Shown here in pieces: positions 9,601 through 18,003 of a stretch of 64,000 nt of DNA. A program made the position numbers and the translations under genes. The notes beneath the pieces were generated by a model. It ran no database searches. It was not told the DNA's origin and saw only the letters and a program-made list of their open reading frames with translations. The DNA lies in NCBI GenBank assembly GCA_041397645.1, contig JAWKWE010000004.1, positions 1,240,001 through 1,304,000 of the forward strand, given 5' to 3'. The number at the start of each line of letters is the position of its first letter. Position 1 is the first letter of the stretch. The stretch comes from Hyphomicrobiaceae bacterium (lineage in GTDB: Bacteria; Pseudomonadota; Alphaproteobacteria; Rhizobiales; Hyphomicrobiaceae).

Positions 9601-9626
9601 ACGGGGCCGCGAACTCGCGACCCCGT
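9601..9626 (-). terminator. GC-rich hairpin, possible terminator of the upstream minus-strand gene
   Basis: Near-perfect 12-base inverted repeat with one mismatch and a tiny loop, 38 bases past the stop of the triple-repeat protein gene. On the minus strand it is followed by TTTGTCTTT, a poor but T-biased tail. It could be a weak intrinsic terminator or a 3'-end stabilising hairpin. Confidence 0.45.
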
Positions 9627-9663
9627 CTGACTTCTCATATCTCGAAGTGTGCACTAGCGAACA

Positions 9664-10965
9664 CTAGTGCTGTCCCCAGATTTCGACGATTGCAGAGCCC
9701 TTGCCGCGGGCCGAGCTGTCGAAGAACCGAGAGCGATACTTGGCTTCGATCCGATCGATGGCAGTGCGCCGCTGGCCCTTGAGATCGATCGGCCCGTACG
9801 TGCCGCCCGCGTCAACGCGGGTCCGGACAGGGATCGTTTCATCGGTGCCGTCGGTATAAATCACTTTCACCTCATTCAAGGTAATCGCGCGATCGCGGAC
9901 GGTCACACGGATGCGCTTGAAGCCGCCCTCGTTGGCACCTACTGGAATGACGTCCTTGTCGAAGCCGACGAAGCCTGCGGTCTGAGCGCCAAGCAGCACC
10001 CAGCCCTGATTATATTTGCGGCCTTCGCCGTTGGGTCCAAGCCAGCCCGGCGCATACTTGCCGAACACCTCGATGCGGGCCTGACCGCGGAAACTCGGAC
10101 GCGAGCGGTAGACCAGCTGGATCTCCTTGATGAAGCGGTCACCTTTGAGGTCGATCCAGTTCGTGCGGGAGTTCTTCGGTACGTTGGCGTTGACTGCAAG
10201 CGTGTCCGTCTCCCCGTTGGCGTAGACGATTTTCATCTCGTTGATGAAGATGTCGTTGTCGAGAACGCGAAGACGGATGCGGTCGAACTTGCCGATTTGG
10301 TTTCCAACGCGAATGACGTCGCGGTCTACGCCGAAGCCGACGTATTGCGCACCAAAGAGGACGTCACCACCTGCGCTGGCTTGTCCAACAGGTGCCGAAG
10401 AGTGCTCTGACGATGTCGGGCGCGTGTCCAAGGCAGGCGCTGAGGGCGACGTTGGAACGCGGCTAACCGTCGTCGAGCTGCTGCCACGGCGGCTTCTATT
10501 GCGGTCGTCGTAGTAGTCATCGCCGCCGCTGCGCGACATGCGTGCACCGCGGCTGTCTTGAATACCCAGGATCTGAAGTTGCCCGCGTCCACGGCCGGGA
10601 ACCTGAGTGATATTGATCTTGTCGATGAAGCGGCTTTCCGAAGTCGGATTGATCGGACGGCTGCGCTCGCCTTGGTACATGTCGATCTGACGATCTTCGT
10701 TGTGCGTGGAGCCGTCTGAGTAGACGATTTGCACGCTCGAGAGGTCGAACAGATAGCCGCTATTGTTCTTGACGCGAATGCCCTTGTAGGCACCCTTCGC
10801 CGTGCTGACGTCGATCGTATAGCGATCAAGCGATAGATCGACATCCTGTTCGGAGATAACAACGAGGTTATCTCCTCCGCCGCGGTGCCTCAGCCTGTGG
10901 GCCTCCGCGCTCAACGCGCCAACGGCCACGATGGCGCACAACGCCACTACCAGCCTTCGCAACAT
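9664..10965 (-). CDS. Secreted protein with three DUF2541-like beta repeats
   Basis: 433 residues with a Sec signal peptide (cleavage near SAEA, residue 22). Three copies of a domain of about 105 residues follow, at roughly 30-145, 203-312 and 320-433. Copies 2 and 3 share the pattern LGAQ-x-x-GF-x-x-D-x-D-VI, then GxFxRIRxxV, then a VxYxDGxxxT strand and IDLKG, ending in a YRSR...VEIxGK/GQ edge. A Ser/Thr/Pro/Asp-rich linker separates copy 1 from 2. The pattern recalls DUF2541-type periplasmic beta domains; no enzyme motif is visible. ATG start with GGGGAG upstream. The gene stands alone and the function is unknown. Confidence 0.7.
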   Translation of the reverse strand: MLRRLVVALCAIVAVGALSAEAHRLRHRGGGDNLVVISEQDVDLSLDRYTIDVSTAKGAYKGIRVKNNSGYLFDLSSVQIVYSDGSTHNEDRQIDMYQGERSRPINPTSESRFIDKINITQVPGRGRGQLQILGIQDSRGARMSRSGGDDYYDDRNRSRRGSSSTTVSRVPTSPSAPALDTRPTSSEHSSAPVGQASAGGDVLFGAQYVGFGVDRDVIRVGNQIGKFDRIRLRVLDNDIFINEMKIVYANGETDTLAVNANVPKNSRTNWIDLKGDRFIKEIQLVYRSRPSFRGQARIEVFGKYAPGWLGPNGEGRKYNQGWVLLGAQTAGFVGFDKDVIPVGANEGGFKRIRVTVRDRAITLNEVKVIYTDGTDETIPVRTRVDAGGTYGPIDLKGQRRTAIDRIEAKYRSRFFDSSARGKGSAIVEIWGQH

Positions 10966-11231
10966 GAAAGAACTCCCCTAAAGGTTTGTGCGCACGTAGC
11001 CCCGTGCCTACAGACGCCGCTCAGTTTAGCGGTTGGCGGACGAAAAGGCAGAGGCAACGGGTGCTGAGAGCTCTTCAGCTGTGCTGTGATGTGAATCTGC
11101 AACACGCAGTTCTTGCTGGCGCCTCTGTGGGTTGGCGGCTTTAGCCGTTTGGCGATTTGAACATCGCAGGCGCTCGGTTGTAAGCTGTGGGAAAAGAAAA
11201 ACGATAGCCAATCTGGAAGCGCGCAAGGACG

Positions 11232-12644
11232 GTGAATAAAGGCATGGGCATAGATACTTTGCAGTCCCTGGAGGCTGGAAATTTCACCCGCGCGCTGGAA
11301 ATCCTAGCGCAAAAGTTCCCGAGCAAAATTGCTCGCGGTGAGGCCATCCGGCGTCAACACGCCAGTACGTTGACCTTTCACCCGGCCGAACTTCCCGACG
11401 CCGTGATCTGGCCGGAGAGCACCAAAGAGGTGGCCGAAATCGTCTCCGTTGCTGCGGCCGAGCGGATGCCAATCATACCTTTCGGCGGCGGAACATCGCT
11501 TGAGGGGCACGTCAATGCTCCCAAGGGGGGACTCTCTATAGATCTTACCCGTATGGACAGGGTAATCGCGGTCCGGCCCCAAGATCTCGACTGTACGATC
11601 GAGGCCGGGGTATCGCGGCGGCGTCTGAACCAAGAGCTGAGGGACACCGGGCTTTTCTTCCCGGTTGATCCAGGTGCCGAAGAAGCAACGTTGGGTGGTA
11701 TGGCGGCGACCCGCGCCTCCGGCACGACCACGGTGCGGTATGGGTCGATGCGCGACAACGTCATCAATCTTACGGCCGTCCTTGCCAATGGCGAGGTGAT
11801 CCAGACTGCGCGCAGGGCGCGAAAATCGTCCGCCGGTTATGATTTGACGCGCCTTCTGGTGGGCTCCGAAGGGACTTTGGGGATAATCACTGAGTTGACC
11901 TTGAAGCTTTACGGCGTGCCCGAGCACGTCGTCTCGGCGGTGGCCAGCTTTTCGGATCTCGAAGGTGCCTGCCGCGCAACCACGACCGCCATTCAATGCG
12001 GTCTCGGGCTTGCGAGGATCGAGCTCTTGGACGCCGTTCAAATTCATGCGGTCAACCAGTATTCGAAACTCGAGATGCGCGAGACGCCGACCCTTTTCCT
12101 TGAATTCCACGGTTCTCCCGTTGCCTGCGCGCAGGATGTCGAGACCTTCCGAGAGATTGCCGGCGAGGAGGGGATGATTGAACTTACGTCGGCCGCCGAC
12201 GAGGATGGGCGCCGCAAGCTCTGGCGGGCCCGCCACGATGCACTGTGGGCAGCCAAGACCGTCTATGCCGGTCGGCAGGTACTCGTGACGGATGTCGCCG
12301 TGCCCTTGTCGAACCTCTCTCGGGCCGTCAGCGAGACCGCTGAAGATGTCAAGAGCTCAGGTCTCACTGCCCCCATCGTAGGTCATGTCGGAGATGGCAA
12401 CTTCCATGCGATCCTCGCTTTTGACGACACCAACCCCGAAGAGATAAAGCGAGTGGAAGCGTTCCTAAGCCGTCTGGTGTCACGGGCTCTTGCGCTCGAT
12501 GGCACGGCGACAGGCGAGCATGGTATCGGTCAGGGAAAGCGGCGTTTTCTTGCCGAAGAACATGGGCCGGCCGTTGCGGTGATGCGGTCGATCAAGGCGG
12601 CGTTGGATCCGCACAACATCTTCAATCCGGGCAAGATACTCTGA
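11232..12644 (+). CDS. FAD-binding oxidoreductase, D-lactate dehydrogenase (cytochrome)/glycolate oxidase D type
   Basis: 470 residues. The N-terminal PCMH-type FAD domain carries PFGGGTSLEGH and the later GSEGTLGIITE motif; the C-terminal FAD-linked oxidase cap ends with the typical GEHGIGQGK and DPHNIFNPGK motifs. It fits 2-hydroxyacid dehydrogenases (D-lactate, D-2-hydroxyglutarate, glycolate) that pass electrons to cytochrome c or quinone. No Fe-S partner (glcE/glcF) is adjacent, so a D-lactate dehydrogenase of the DLD type is favoured. Starts at GTG 11232; an in-frame ATG at 11244 is possible. It is divergent from the secreted repeat protein over 266 bases in which I see no clear regulatory site. 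Confidence 0.85.
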   Translation: MNKGMGIDTLQSLEAGNFTRALEILAQKFPSKIARGEAIRRQHASTLTFHPAELPDAVIWPESTKEVAEIVSVAAAERMPIIPFGGGTSLEGHVNAPKGGLSIDLTRMDRVIAVRPQDLDCTIEAGVSRRRLNQELRDTGLFFPVDPGAEEATLGGMAATRASGTTTVRYGSMRDNVINLTAVLANGEVIQTARRARKSSAGYDLTRLLVGSEGTLGIITELTLKLYGVPEHVVSAVASFSDLEGACRATTTAIQCGLGLARIELLDAVQIHAVNQYSKLEMRETPTLFLEFHGSPVACAQDVETFREIAGEEGMIELTSAADEDGRRKLWRARHDALWAAKTVYAGRQVLVTDVAVPLSNLSRAVSETAEDVKSSGLTAPIVGHVGDGNFHAILAFDDTNPEEIKRVEAFLSRLVSRALALDGTATGEHGIGQGKRRFLAEEHGPAVAVMRSIKAALDPHNIFNPGKIL

Positions 12645-12819
12645 AATTCGCCTGTCCCGATTGACCTTTCATCAACGATATCTTTAGGCGGGGACGCTAT
12701 GGTCTCACAAGCTGAAGGGATGTGCGCGTTTACGAGCCATTAAGTTCCGGCTCGCCGCGCATGTGCTTTCGGATGTGTATGTCCAGTCTTTCCGGCTGGA
12801 GCGTGTGAGATTGGGTGTA

Positions 12820-14529
12820 ATGCGTACTTCTCGGCGAATGCTGAAAGACGTGCGCCGTGCTTGGTTCGCGGCGTTCTTCTTCAGCGCCTTTATCAACGTG
12901 CTGATGTTGTCGACGCCGCTTTACACCTTGCAGGTGTTCGACACGGTCGTTCCCCTCGGCTCTCTTGAAACCCTAAGCATCATTACGGCAGTTGCGGCCC
13001 TCGCAATCGGAACGCTGGCGCTGCTGGAAATCGCACGCGATATGGTTCTTCTGCGCGCGAGTATCTGGATCGATCACGAGCTTGGTCGCCACATACTAGA
13101 AAACGGTTTGAAAGCCGGGACACCTCCGCAGGAGTTCAGGCAGGCCGCCCGCGCATTGGAACAACTTCAGCAGTTCCTAGCCAGCCCGGCCGCGGGCGTC
13201 GTCATGGATGCGCCGTTCGCTCCACTGTTTTTGGTGGCTCTGTTTGCGCTAAATCCCGTCATCGGCGCTGTCGCCGTCACGGCTGCCAGTCTGCTGGCTG
13301 TGGCCGCAATTCTCCAACTCTTGCTCACCTCGCGTTTGCAGCAGGAGTGCTCAATCGCTCACGAACGTTCCGAGAAATGGTGGCGCACGGTTGCAAATCA
13401 CGGGCAGCTCACCGGGGCATTCGGCATGATCATGGGGGCCACGGCTCAGTGGGAAACGTTCAATCGCGCACACATCGGCGCGGCCTATTCGCAAGGTAAG
13501 CGGGCCGCCTTCATCAAGGCGATGTCGCGCAGTATCCGCATCGGTTCGCAGGTTGCCATCTACGGAGTCGGTGCTTGGCTGGTGGTCAAGACCGAGATCG
13601 CGCCGGGAGCCTTGGTTGCCTCGGCCATTCTACTTGCGCGCGCGCTCGCGCCGCTGGAAGGCTTGGTCAGCTCGGTGAAGGCCATTCGAATTGCTTTTGG
13701 AGCCTACCGTCGTCTCAAGGCTCTTCCGGATGATGCCGTCGTGCCCATCGTCACTTGCGACGACGAGACGAAAATCGAAGGACGACTGCACATCAACGAA
13801 GTGACGCACTACCATCCCGGCCGCAAGGTTCCGGCGCTGCGTCATGTCTCATTCGATCTGCCGCCTGGTGTTTCTCTTGGTATCGTTGGTCCTAACGGCG
13901 CTGGGAAATCGACGCTCGCCGCCATTCTTGCCGGCGCGATGATCCCGACCACGGGCAGCGCTTCGCTCGATGGCTTGCCGATTGCGAAATGGCAGCGTAG
14001 CGCCGGGCCAGCGCCGATCGGATATTTGGCAGATGAGCCGCTGCTGCTTGAAGGCACGGTGCATGAAAACATAGCGCGCTTCGCTGACATGAGCATGATT
14101 TCGGTTGCTCGCGCCGCCATCATGGCGGGAATGCACGAAACGCTGCAGAGCCTGCATGCGGGCTATGACACCGAAGTCGGACCGTCTGGCTCGTATTTGT
14201 CGTTTCGCGAGCGCCGCGCGGTCGCTCTATCGCGCGCAGTCGCTGGAAACCCAAAGATCATTGTTCTCGATGAGCCAGAGATTGGTTTGGATGGCGCCAG
14301 TATGCGTCGGCTGATCCGCGATCTGCACGCCCTCAAAGCGCAAGGTGTCGTGCTGGTCATTGCCACTCAAGATCCACGTCTGATGGCGCTTGTCGATAAG
14401 GTCGCGGTGTTGTCGAGCGGCGCACTTCAAACCTTCGCCGATGCACGCGATGTCAAGCAGGCCAAGCCTCACGTCGTGGCCCAGGCCGATGGATCCGATC
14501 AACCCGCCACGGTAAGGGCCGCGCTATGA
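12820..14529 (+). CDS. Type I secretion-like ABC transmembrane/ATPase protein with degenerate nucleotide-binding motifs
   Basis: 569 residues laid out like PrtD/LapB-type exporters: a membrane domain (about 1-300) then an ATPase domain. Walker A (GPNGAGKST, 357-365) and Walker B with the Asp-Glu pair (IVLDEP, 481-486) are kept. Three other hallmarks are altered: the Q-loop position reads LADEP where PrtD-type proteins have MPQDV (Gln lost, near 405); the LSGGQ signature is LSFRE (460-464); the H-loop His is Thr (ATQD, 516). The intact paralogue at 38.4-40.2 kb keeps all three. It may bind ATP without normal export cycling. The frame opens at 12763; the ATG at 12820 is the more family-like start. 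The stop overlaps the next start as ATGA. Confidence 0.82.
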   Translation: MRTSRRMLKDVRRAWFAAFFFSAFINVLMLSTPLYTLQVFDTVVPLGSLETLSIITAVAALAIGTLALLEIARDMVLLRASIWIDHELGRHILENGLKAGTPPQEFRQAARALEQLQQFLASPAAGVVMDAPFAPLFLVALFALNPVIGAVAVTAASLLAVAAILQLLLTSRLQQECSIAHERSEKWWRTVANHGQLTGAFGMIMGATAQWETFNRAHIGAAYSQGKRAAFIKAMSRSIRIGSQVAIYGVGAWLVVKTEIAPGALVASAILLARALAPLEGLVSSVKAIRIAFGAYRRLKALPDDAVVPIVTCDDETKIEGRLHINEVTHYHPGRKVPALRHVSFDLPPGVSLGIVGPNGAGKSTLAAILAGAMIPTTGSASLDGLPIAKWQRSAGPAPIGYLADEPLLLEGTVHENIARFADMSMISVARAAIMAGMHETLQSLHAGYDTEVGPSGSYLSFRERRAVALSRAVAGNPKIIVLDEPEIGLDGASMRRLIRDLHALKAQGVVLVIATQDPRLMALVDKVAVLSSGALQTFADARDVKQAKPHVVAQADGSDQPATVRAAL

Positions 14530-15491
14530 GCCAATCCGAAGCCGTCAAAGCAGCCGTGGTTCCTCGCCTCGATATATCGTTGCCGCTCCGGCTGGGTATA
14601 TTGGTCATCACGTTGTTCTTCGTGTTTGGCATTGGCGGAGCGGCGCTTGCGCCGATCGACAAGGGTGTCGGATTGCCCGGCACGATCATCGTTGAATCTA
14701 AGGTGAAGCCAGCCGCCCACTTGGCGGGTGGCTTGGTCCGCGAAGTCCGCGTCGTTGAAGGTCAGGAAGTCAACGAAGGCGATGTGATCGTCACTCTCAA
14801 TACAGACATTCTCGATCAGCAGATGATCGCACTAAGGGCCCAGGCCAGCGCTGCGGAAAGGCAGCTGGATTTGGCTCGCCAGGAAAGCGCGACAGTTGAT
14901 GATTTGGAACGACGCAAGCTCGCCGCCACTTCCAAGGCGCTCGCGCTCAGGCGCATGGTCGCCGAGATCGAGAAGGAAGTGGCGAGTGTCAATGCGCGTA
15001 TTGCAGCTTCAGAAGGAGAGCTGGAACGCGCTCAGGTGAAAGCACCGGTATCCGGACGTATCCTCACGCTCAACGTTCATGCGGCCGGTGCCGTTGTTCA
15101 GCCTGGAGAAACGGTGGCTGAAATTGTGCCGCGCAGCGACAGGCTCGTGATCGAGGGCCATCTCCAGCCCAACCAGATCGAAAACGTCGTGCCCGGAATG
15201 CCTGCGAAAGTCTGGCTGACGGCTTTGAACTGGCGTGAGCAGCGGCCGATGGCGGCAAAGCTTGCGTGGATTTCGCCAGACAGCGTTGAGGACAAGCGCA
15301 CCGGTGCGCCCTACTTCGTGGCGCGCGTGGAGTTGGAGGCCGACAGCGCCCGCAACGGTCCCTCGGGTCATCCAGTTCCGTTGCAGCCGGGCATGCGCGC
15401 AGAGGTGCTGCTTCTGACCGGGCAGCGCACGCTACTCGACCAGCTTATCGATCCTTTAATGCGTAACGTGCACAAAGCTTTCAACGGCTAG
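14526..15491 (+). CDS. Short HlyD-family membrane fusion protein
   Basis: 321 residues with an N-terminal membrane segment (about 20-42), lipoyl/barrel halves (GxVREVRVVEGQEVNEGDVI and later VKAPVSGRIL), a short coiled coil of about 90 residues and the C-terminal barrel ending QPGMRAEVLL. Canonical type I secretion adaptors, like the 473-residue one at 36.9 kb, have a coiled coil about twice as long that reaches the outer-membrane TolC; this one is much shorter. It overlaps the ABC gene by four bases (ATGA), so the two are translationally coupled. It probably pairs with that ABC protein rather than with a TolC channel. Confidence 0.85.
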   Translation: MSQSEAVKAAVVPRLDISLPLRLGILVITLFFVFGIGGAALAPIDKGVGLPGTIIVESKVKPAAHLAGGLVREVRVVEGQEVNEGDVIVTLNTDILDQQMIALRAQASAAERQLDLARQESATVDDLERRKLAATSKALALRRMVAEIEKEVASVNARIAASEGELERAQVKAPVSGRILTLNVHAAGAVVQPGETVAEIVPRSDRLVIEGHLQPNQIENVVPGMPAKVWLTALNWREQRPMAAKLAWISPDSVEDKRTGAPYFVARVELEADSARNGPSGHPVPLQPGMRAEVLLLTGQRTLLDQLIDPLMRNVHKAFNG

Positions 15492-15505
15492 AAGGTCTGT
15501 GCGAC

Positions 15506-16351
15506 ATGCGTCCAAGTCTCAATATGGTTTTGTTCAACGCTGGAGGGCTGGGCGTTCTGCTATTCCTTGGCGTGTACATGGTGAACTCATTCTTCCATAA
15601 GGAAGAGATTGCGGTCTGCCAGGCTCGTTATGGAAATGGGGTGCGCTTCTCGCTGACCGGTAACAATGGCCACAAATTCACAAGTCTTGAGCTTCAGGCT
15701 CGACTGTCCTCGCGTGAATGGGGACTGCTCAACAACGCGCGCGTGGTCGAGACGCCGGACGGCAAGGCGCAGTTCCTCCAGGTGGCGCTTGGTGCTGAGG
15801 GCCAGGACGATGATGAGCAGGAAGCTGCTGGGCACGATGGGGTTGGCTTCCTCTGGAACCTCACCGATTTGAAGAACGCGCATGCCGCGTGTCTCAGCTA
15901 TCGGTTGTTCTTGCCTAAGGATTTCTCATTCGACGTGCCGGGCAATCTTCCCGGCCTTTACGCCACGCGCGAGGCCGAAGACGTCGATGCCCAGGCTCTT
16001 GAGGCCGGTTTCGTTTCTCGGTTAGCCTGGCAAAAGGACGGCGACATCGGCATGACGTTTCAAAACGCCGGCAACCCCCAGTCGTGGATCGGTTCAGCCG
16101 GAAAGCAGGTTTGGCCGGTCGGCCGCTGGGTGGACGTTACGCAGGAAGTCGTTCTCAACACCCCCGGAAAGCCCAACGGTCTGATGAGGGTTTGGATCGA
16201 CGGTCATCTTCAGATCGAGAAGATCGGGCTCAACCTCATCGGCAAAGAACCAATCGGACTGTCCGGAGTCGTGGCCGACTTGGGATACGCTCAAGCCAAC
16301 GGTCCGAGTGGCCGGTTAACCATTTCGCCGTTTGTGGTTCAGCGCCAATAG
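15506..16351 (+). CDS. Membrane-anchored protein with a polysaccharide-lyase-14-like jelly-roll domain
   Basis: 281 residues. An N-terminal membrane segment (about 8-27) is followed by a short Cys-containing stretch and then, from about residue 30, a beta-rich domain. Its second half (LSYRLFLPKDFSF, NLPGLY, AWQKDGDIGM, VNT/NTPGKPNG, RVWIDGHL) matches the strand pattern of PL14 alginate-lyase-like and concanavalin-like folds. Active-site residues cannot be confirmed by eye. It lies 14 bases after the short HlyD gene, completing a three-gene set. It should face the periplasm and could bind or cut a uronate-containing glycan handled by the triad. Family placement is moderate. Confidence 0.6.
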   Translation: MRPSLNMVLFNAGGLGVLLFLGVYMVNSFFHKEEIAVCQARYGNGVRFSLTGNNGHKFTSLELQARLSSREWGLLNNARVVETPDGKAQFLQVALGAEGQDDDEQEAAGHDGVGFLWNLTDLKNAHAACLSYRLFLPKDFSFDVPGNLPGLYATREAEDVDAQALEAGFVSRLAWQKDGDIGMTFQNAGNPQSWIGSAGKQVWPVGRWVDVTQEVVLNTPGKPNGLMRVWIDGHLQIEKIGLNLIGKEPIGLSGVVADLGYAQANGPSGRLTISPFVVQRQ

Positions 16352-16491
16352 TTTATGCAGTCGCCGCCAGCTTCTAGAGAAATGAATGGTTGACAACGGC
16401 CAAAGATGACGGATCCGTGCAACACATTGATTCGAAAATTCTGATGTGCTCCGTGGACGGCTTGCTATCCGAAAGTCCTTACTATCTAGTC

Positions 16492-16580
16492 TAAGAAGAA
16501 TTGAGCGCCGTCCCGCTTACCCCCAAGTGGCGCCAATTCCGTTAGCCCGCGGTCTCCCCCGACCGCGGGCATTTTATTTG
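16492..16580 (+). ncRNA. Candidate trans-acting small RNA with two C-rich hairpin loops
   Basis: An intergenic stretch with a compact two-hairpin layout. Hairpin 1 (16499-16538) pairs AATTG/CAATT and GCGCC/GGCGC with one bulged A, and has an inner CTT/AAG stem presenting the loop ACCCCC. Hairpin 2 is a ten-base perfect GC stem with the loop TCCCCC, followed by ATTTTATTT. C-rich exposed loops that can pair with Shine-Dalgarno sequences are a known feature of alphaproteobacterial sRNAs. A possible promoter lies just upstream: CTTGCT at 16461 and CTATCT at 16482, with a 15-base spacer that is shorter than usual. The 5' end near 16492 is a guess. It could instead be only the terminator of the triad transcript. 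Confidence 0.45.
16545..16580 (+). terminator. Strong intrinsic terminator
   Basis: Perfect ten-base GC-rich stem (16545-16554 with 16561-16570), six-base loop TCCCCC, then ATTTTATTTG. It ends either the ABC/HlyD/PL14-like operon, whose last stop is almost 200 bases upstream, or the candidate small RNA. The rest of the 322-base gap (16352-16673) holds nothing else I can support. Confidence 0.85.
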
Positions 16581-16673
16581 CAATTACTTAGACTTGCAGT
16601 GGCGGGCTCACTTTGTTGCTCAGTTGCTCTTGAAGGCCGCGCAGGCCGTAGGATGTAGGCTGATTGTCTTAAC

Positions 16674-17852
16674 TCAGAGTTTTGTCGTGAGTTTGAAGCC
16701 CGCTGCCTGAGCCTCTTCTTCGCTGCAGAACCAGCGCTCATCCTTGATTTTACTGATTTTACGGCGGTCATAGCCTTCAGCCCACGGCATCGCGTAGACC
16801 GCGCCTCGGGAACTAACTACGCCGCGGATCGGGCAACCCTCGGGTGCGGTTTTCTTGGCCTCGTCCCATACTTTAGCGCGCCAGATCTCGGGGCGGTCGG
16901 TCTCGCCCTGCCAGATGCCGGCCTTGTTGCCACGAGCTGTTTCCTCCTCGCTGGCGTAGGGCGTGCCGAGATCGGCGCTGGCGAACGCAAATCCGGTGCG
17001 AACCATTGCGGCGGCAATGTCGAGGTCACCGGCGCGGCAATGGGCTTCAATCGGACCTTCCCCCGAACCCTGTGTGTTCAATTCGCACGCAACTTTCCGG
17101 CCCCGAACCAGGCGCCGCAATGTGCTGACCGCCGATGCGGCGCAGCCCCAGCGGCGCCCATTGCTGCGGAAACAGGGCTGGGCAGGATGCGGCGCGTCGA
17201 TACCGGCGAGATGGAGTAGTTTGCCGCCAACACGCAGCCGATCACCGGAGACCACGCGCGCACGGCCAGAAACGACGGCTGGGTCGGCGTTTGCAGTGGA
17301 CCTCCGTGCGCCCTCATTCATCGCACGTGCCGAACCCGATGCCCCCGCGTTTGCGGGCTGAAGTCCTGAACGCTCAGGAGAGAAAGCTGCGCCAAAGACG
17401 AAAATGGCTGCTGCGGCACCTGCCATAGGCAAAAGATAGGGTTTGATCATCCGCCAGCGGCGCGGCAGGTCGGCGCCGTACATGACGAAATCCGCCACAA
17501 GCGATTTGAGGCCATTGGGCATACTTGGGCGTGGCATCGCGGATACTGCCCGGCTTAGCAACGCAGCCGCGCCACGCACACCCCCGGCAGCTTTACGCGC
17601 ACTTCCCACGGCGGCCCCGGCGATGGCGTTTCCAGCCTTGTTGGCGGCAACCGCCGCACCGTTCTTGACGGCTTCAACTTGCTCAAGTCCGGCGTTCACG
17701 CCGCGGTCACGCGCATCGCGGACTTTCGCCAGTGCCGCCATGCGCGCGTCATCCATGCGCTTCTGGCGGTCGGCCCGGCGTACGAGGATTGTGGTGCGGA
17801 CATACTCGCGCCATTCGAAGCCTTCGCTGCGTTTGCGCCATCCGAACATCAT
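16674..17852 (-). CDS. Membrane-anchored thermonuclease (SNase)-like protein, probably inactive
   Basis: 392 residues. An Arg/Ala-rich cytoplasmic N-terminus is followed by one membrane segment (about 142-162), a linker and an SNase-like OB-fold domain (ARVVSGDRLRVGG, LAGIDAPHPAQPC, GCAASAVSTLRRLV, MVRTGFAFA, YASEEETARGNKAGIW). In active thermonucleases the (K/R)YGR motif supplies a catalytic Arg; here that place reads GPIE, and the IDxPE acid is IDAPH. A short C-terminal Trp/Cys module (ERWFCSEEEAQAAGF) follows, as in many alphaproteobacterial homologues. The fold is likely and nuclease activity unlikely. It is convergent with the triad. Confidence 0.72.
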   Translation of the reverse strand: MMFGWRKRSEGFEWREYVRTTILVRRADRQKRMDDARMAALAKVRDARDRGVNAGLEQVEAVKNGAAVAANKAGNAIAGAAVGSARKAAGGVRGAAALLSRAVSAMPRPSMPNGLKSLVADFVMYGADLPRRWRMIKPYLLPMAGAAAAIFVFGAAFSPERSGLQPANAGASGSARAMNEGARRSTANADPAVVSGRARVVSGDRLRVGGKLLHLAGIDAPHPAQPCFRSNGRRWGCAASAVSTLRRLVRGRKVACELNTQGSGEGPIEAHCRAGDLDIAAAMVRTGFAFASADLGTPYASEEETARGNKAGIWQGETDRPEIWRAKVWDEAKKTAPEGCPIRGVVSSRGAVYAMPWAEGYDRRKISKIKDERWFCSEEEAQAAGFKLTTKL

Positions 17853-18003
17853 GGAAAAAACCCCGCCCGTGAACCTCGTCGAATCGTTGGTGGCGAATGT
17901 CTGGAGAAATGATGGCAGGGCTTAGGCGCAGGCGCGCGTCATCCCCAGGTTCGCAGGTTCAAAACGAAGAAAATGCGCAGGCCCATCAACGATGAAGCCC
18001 TGT

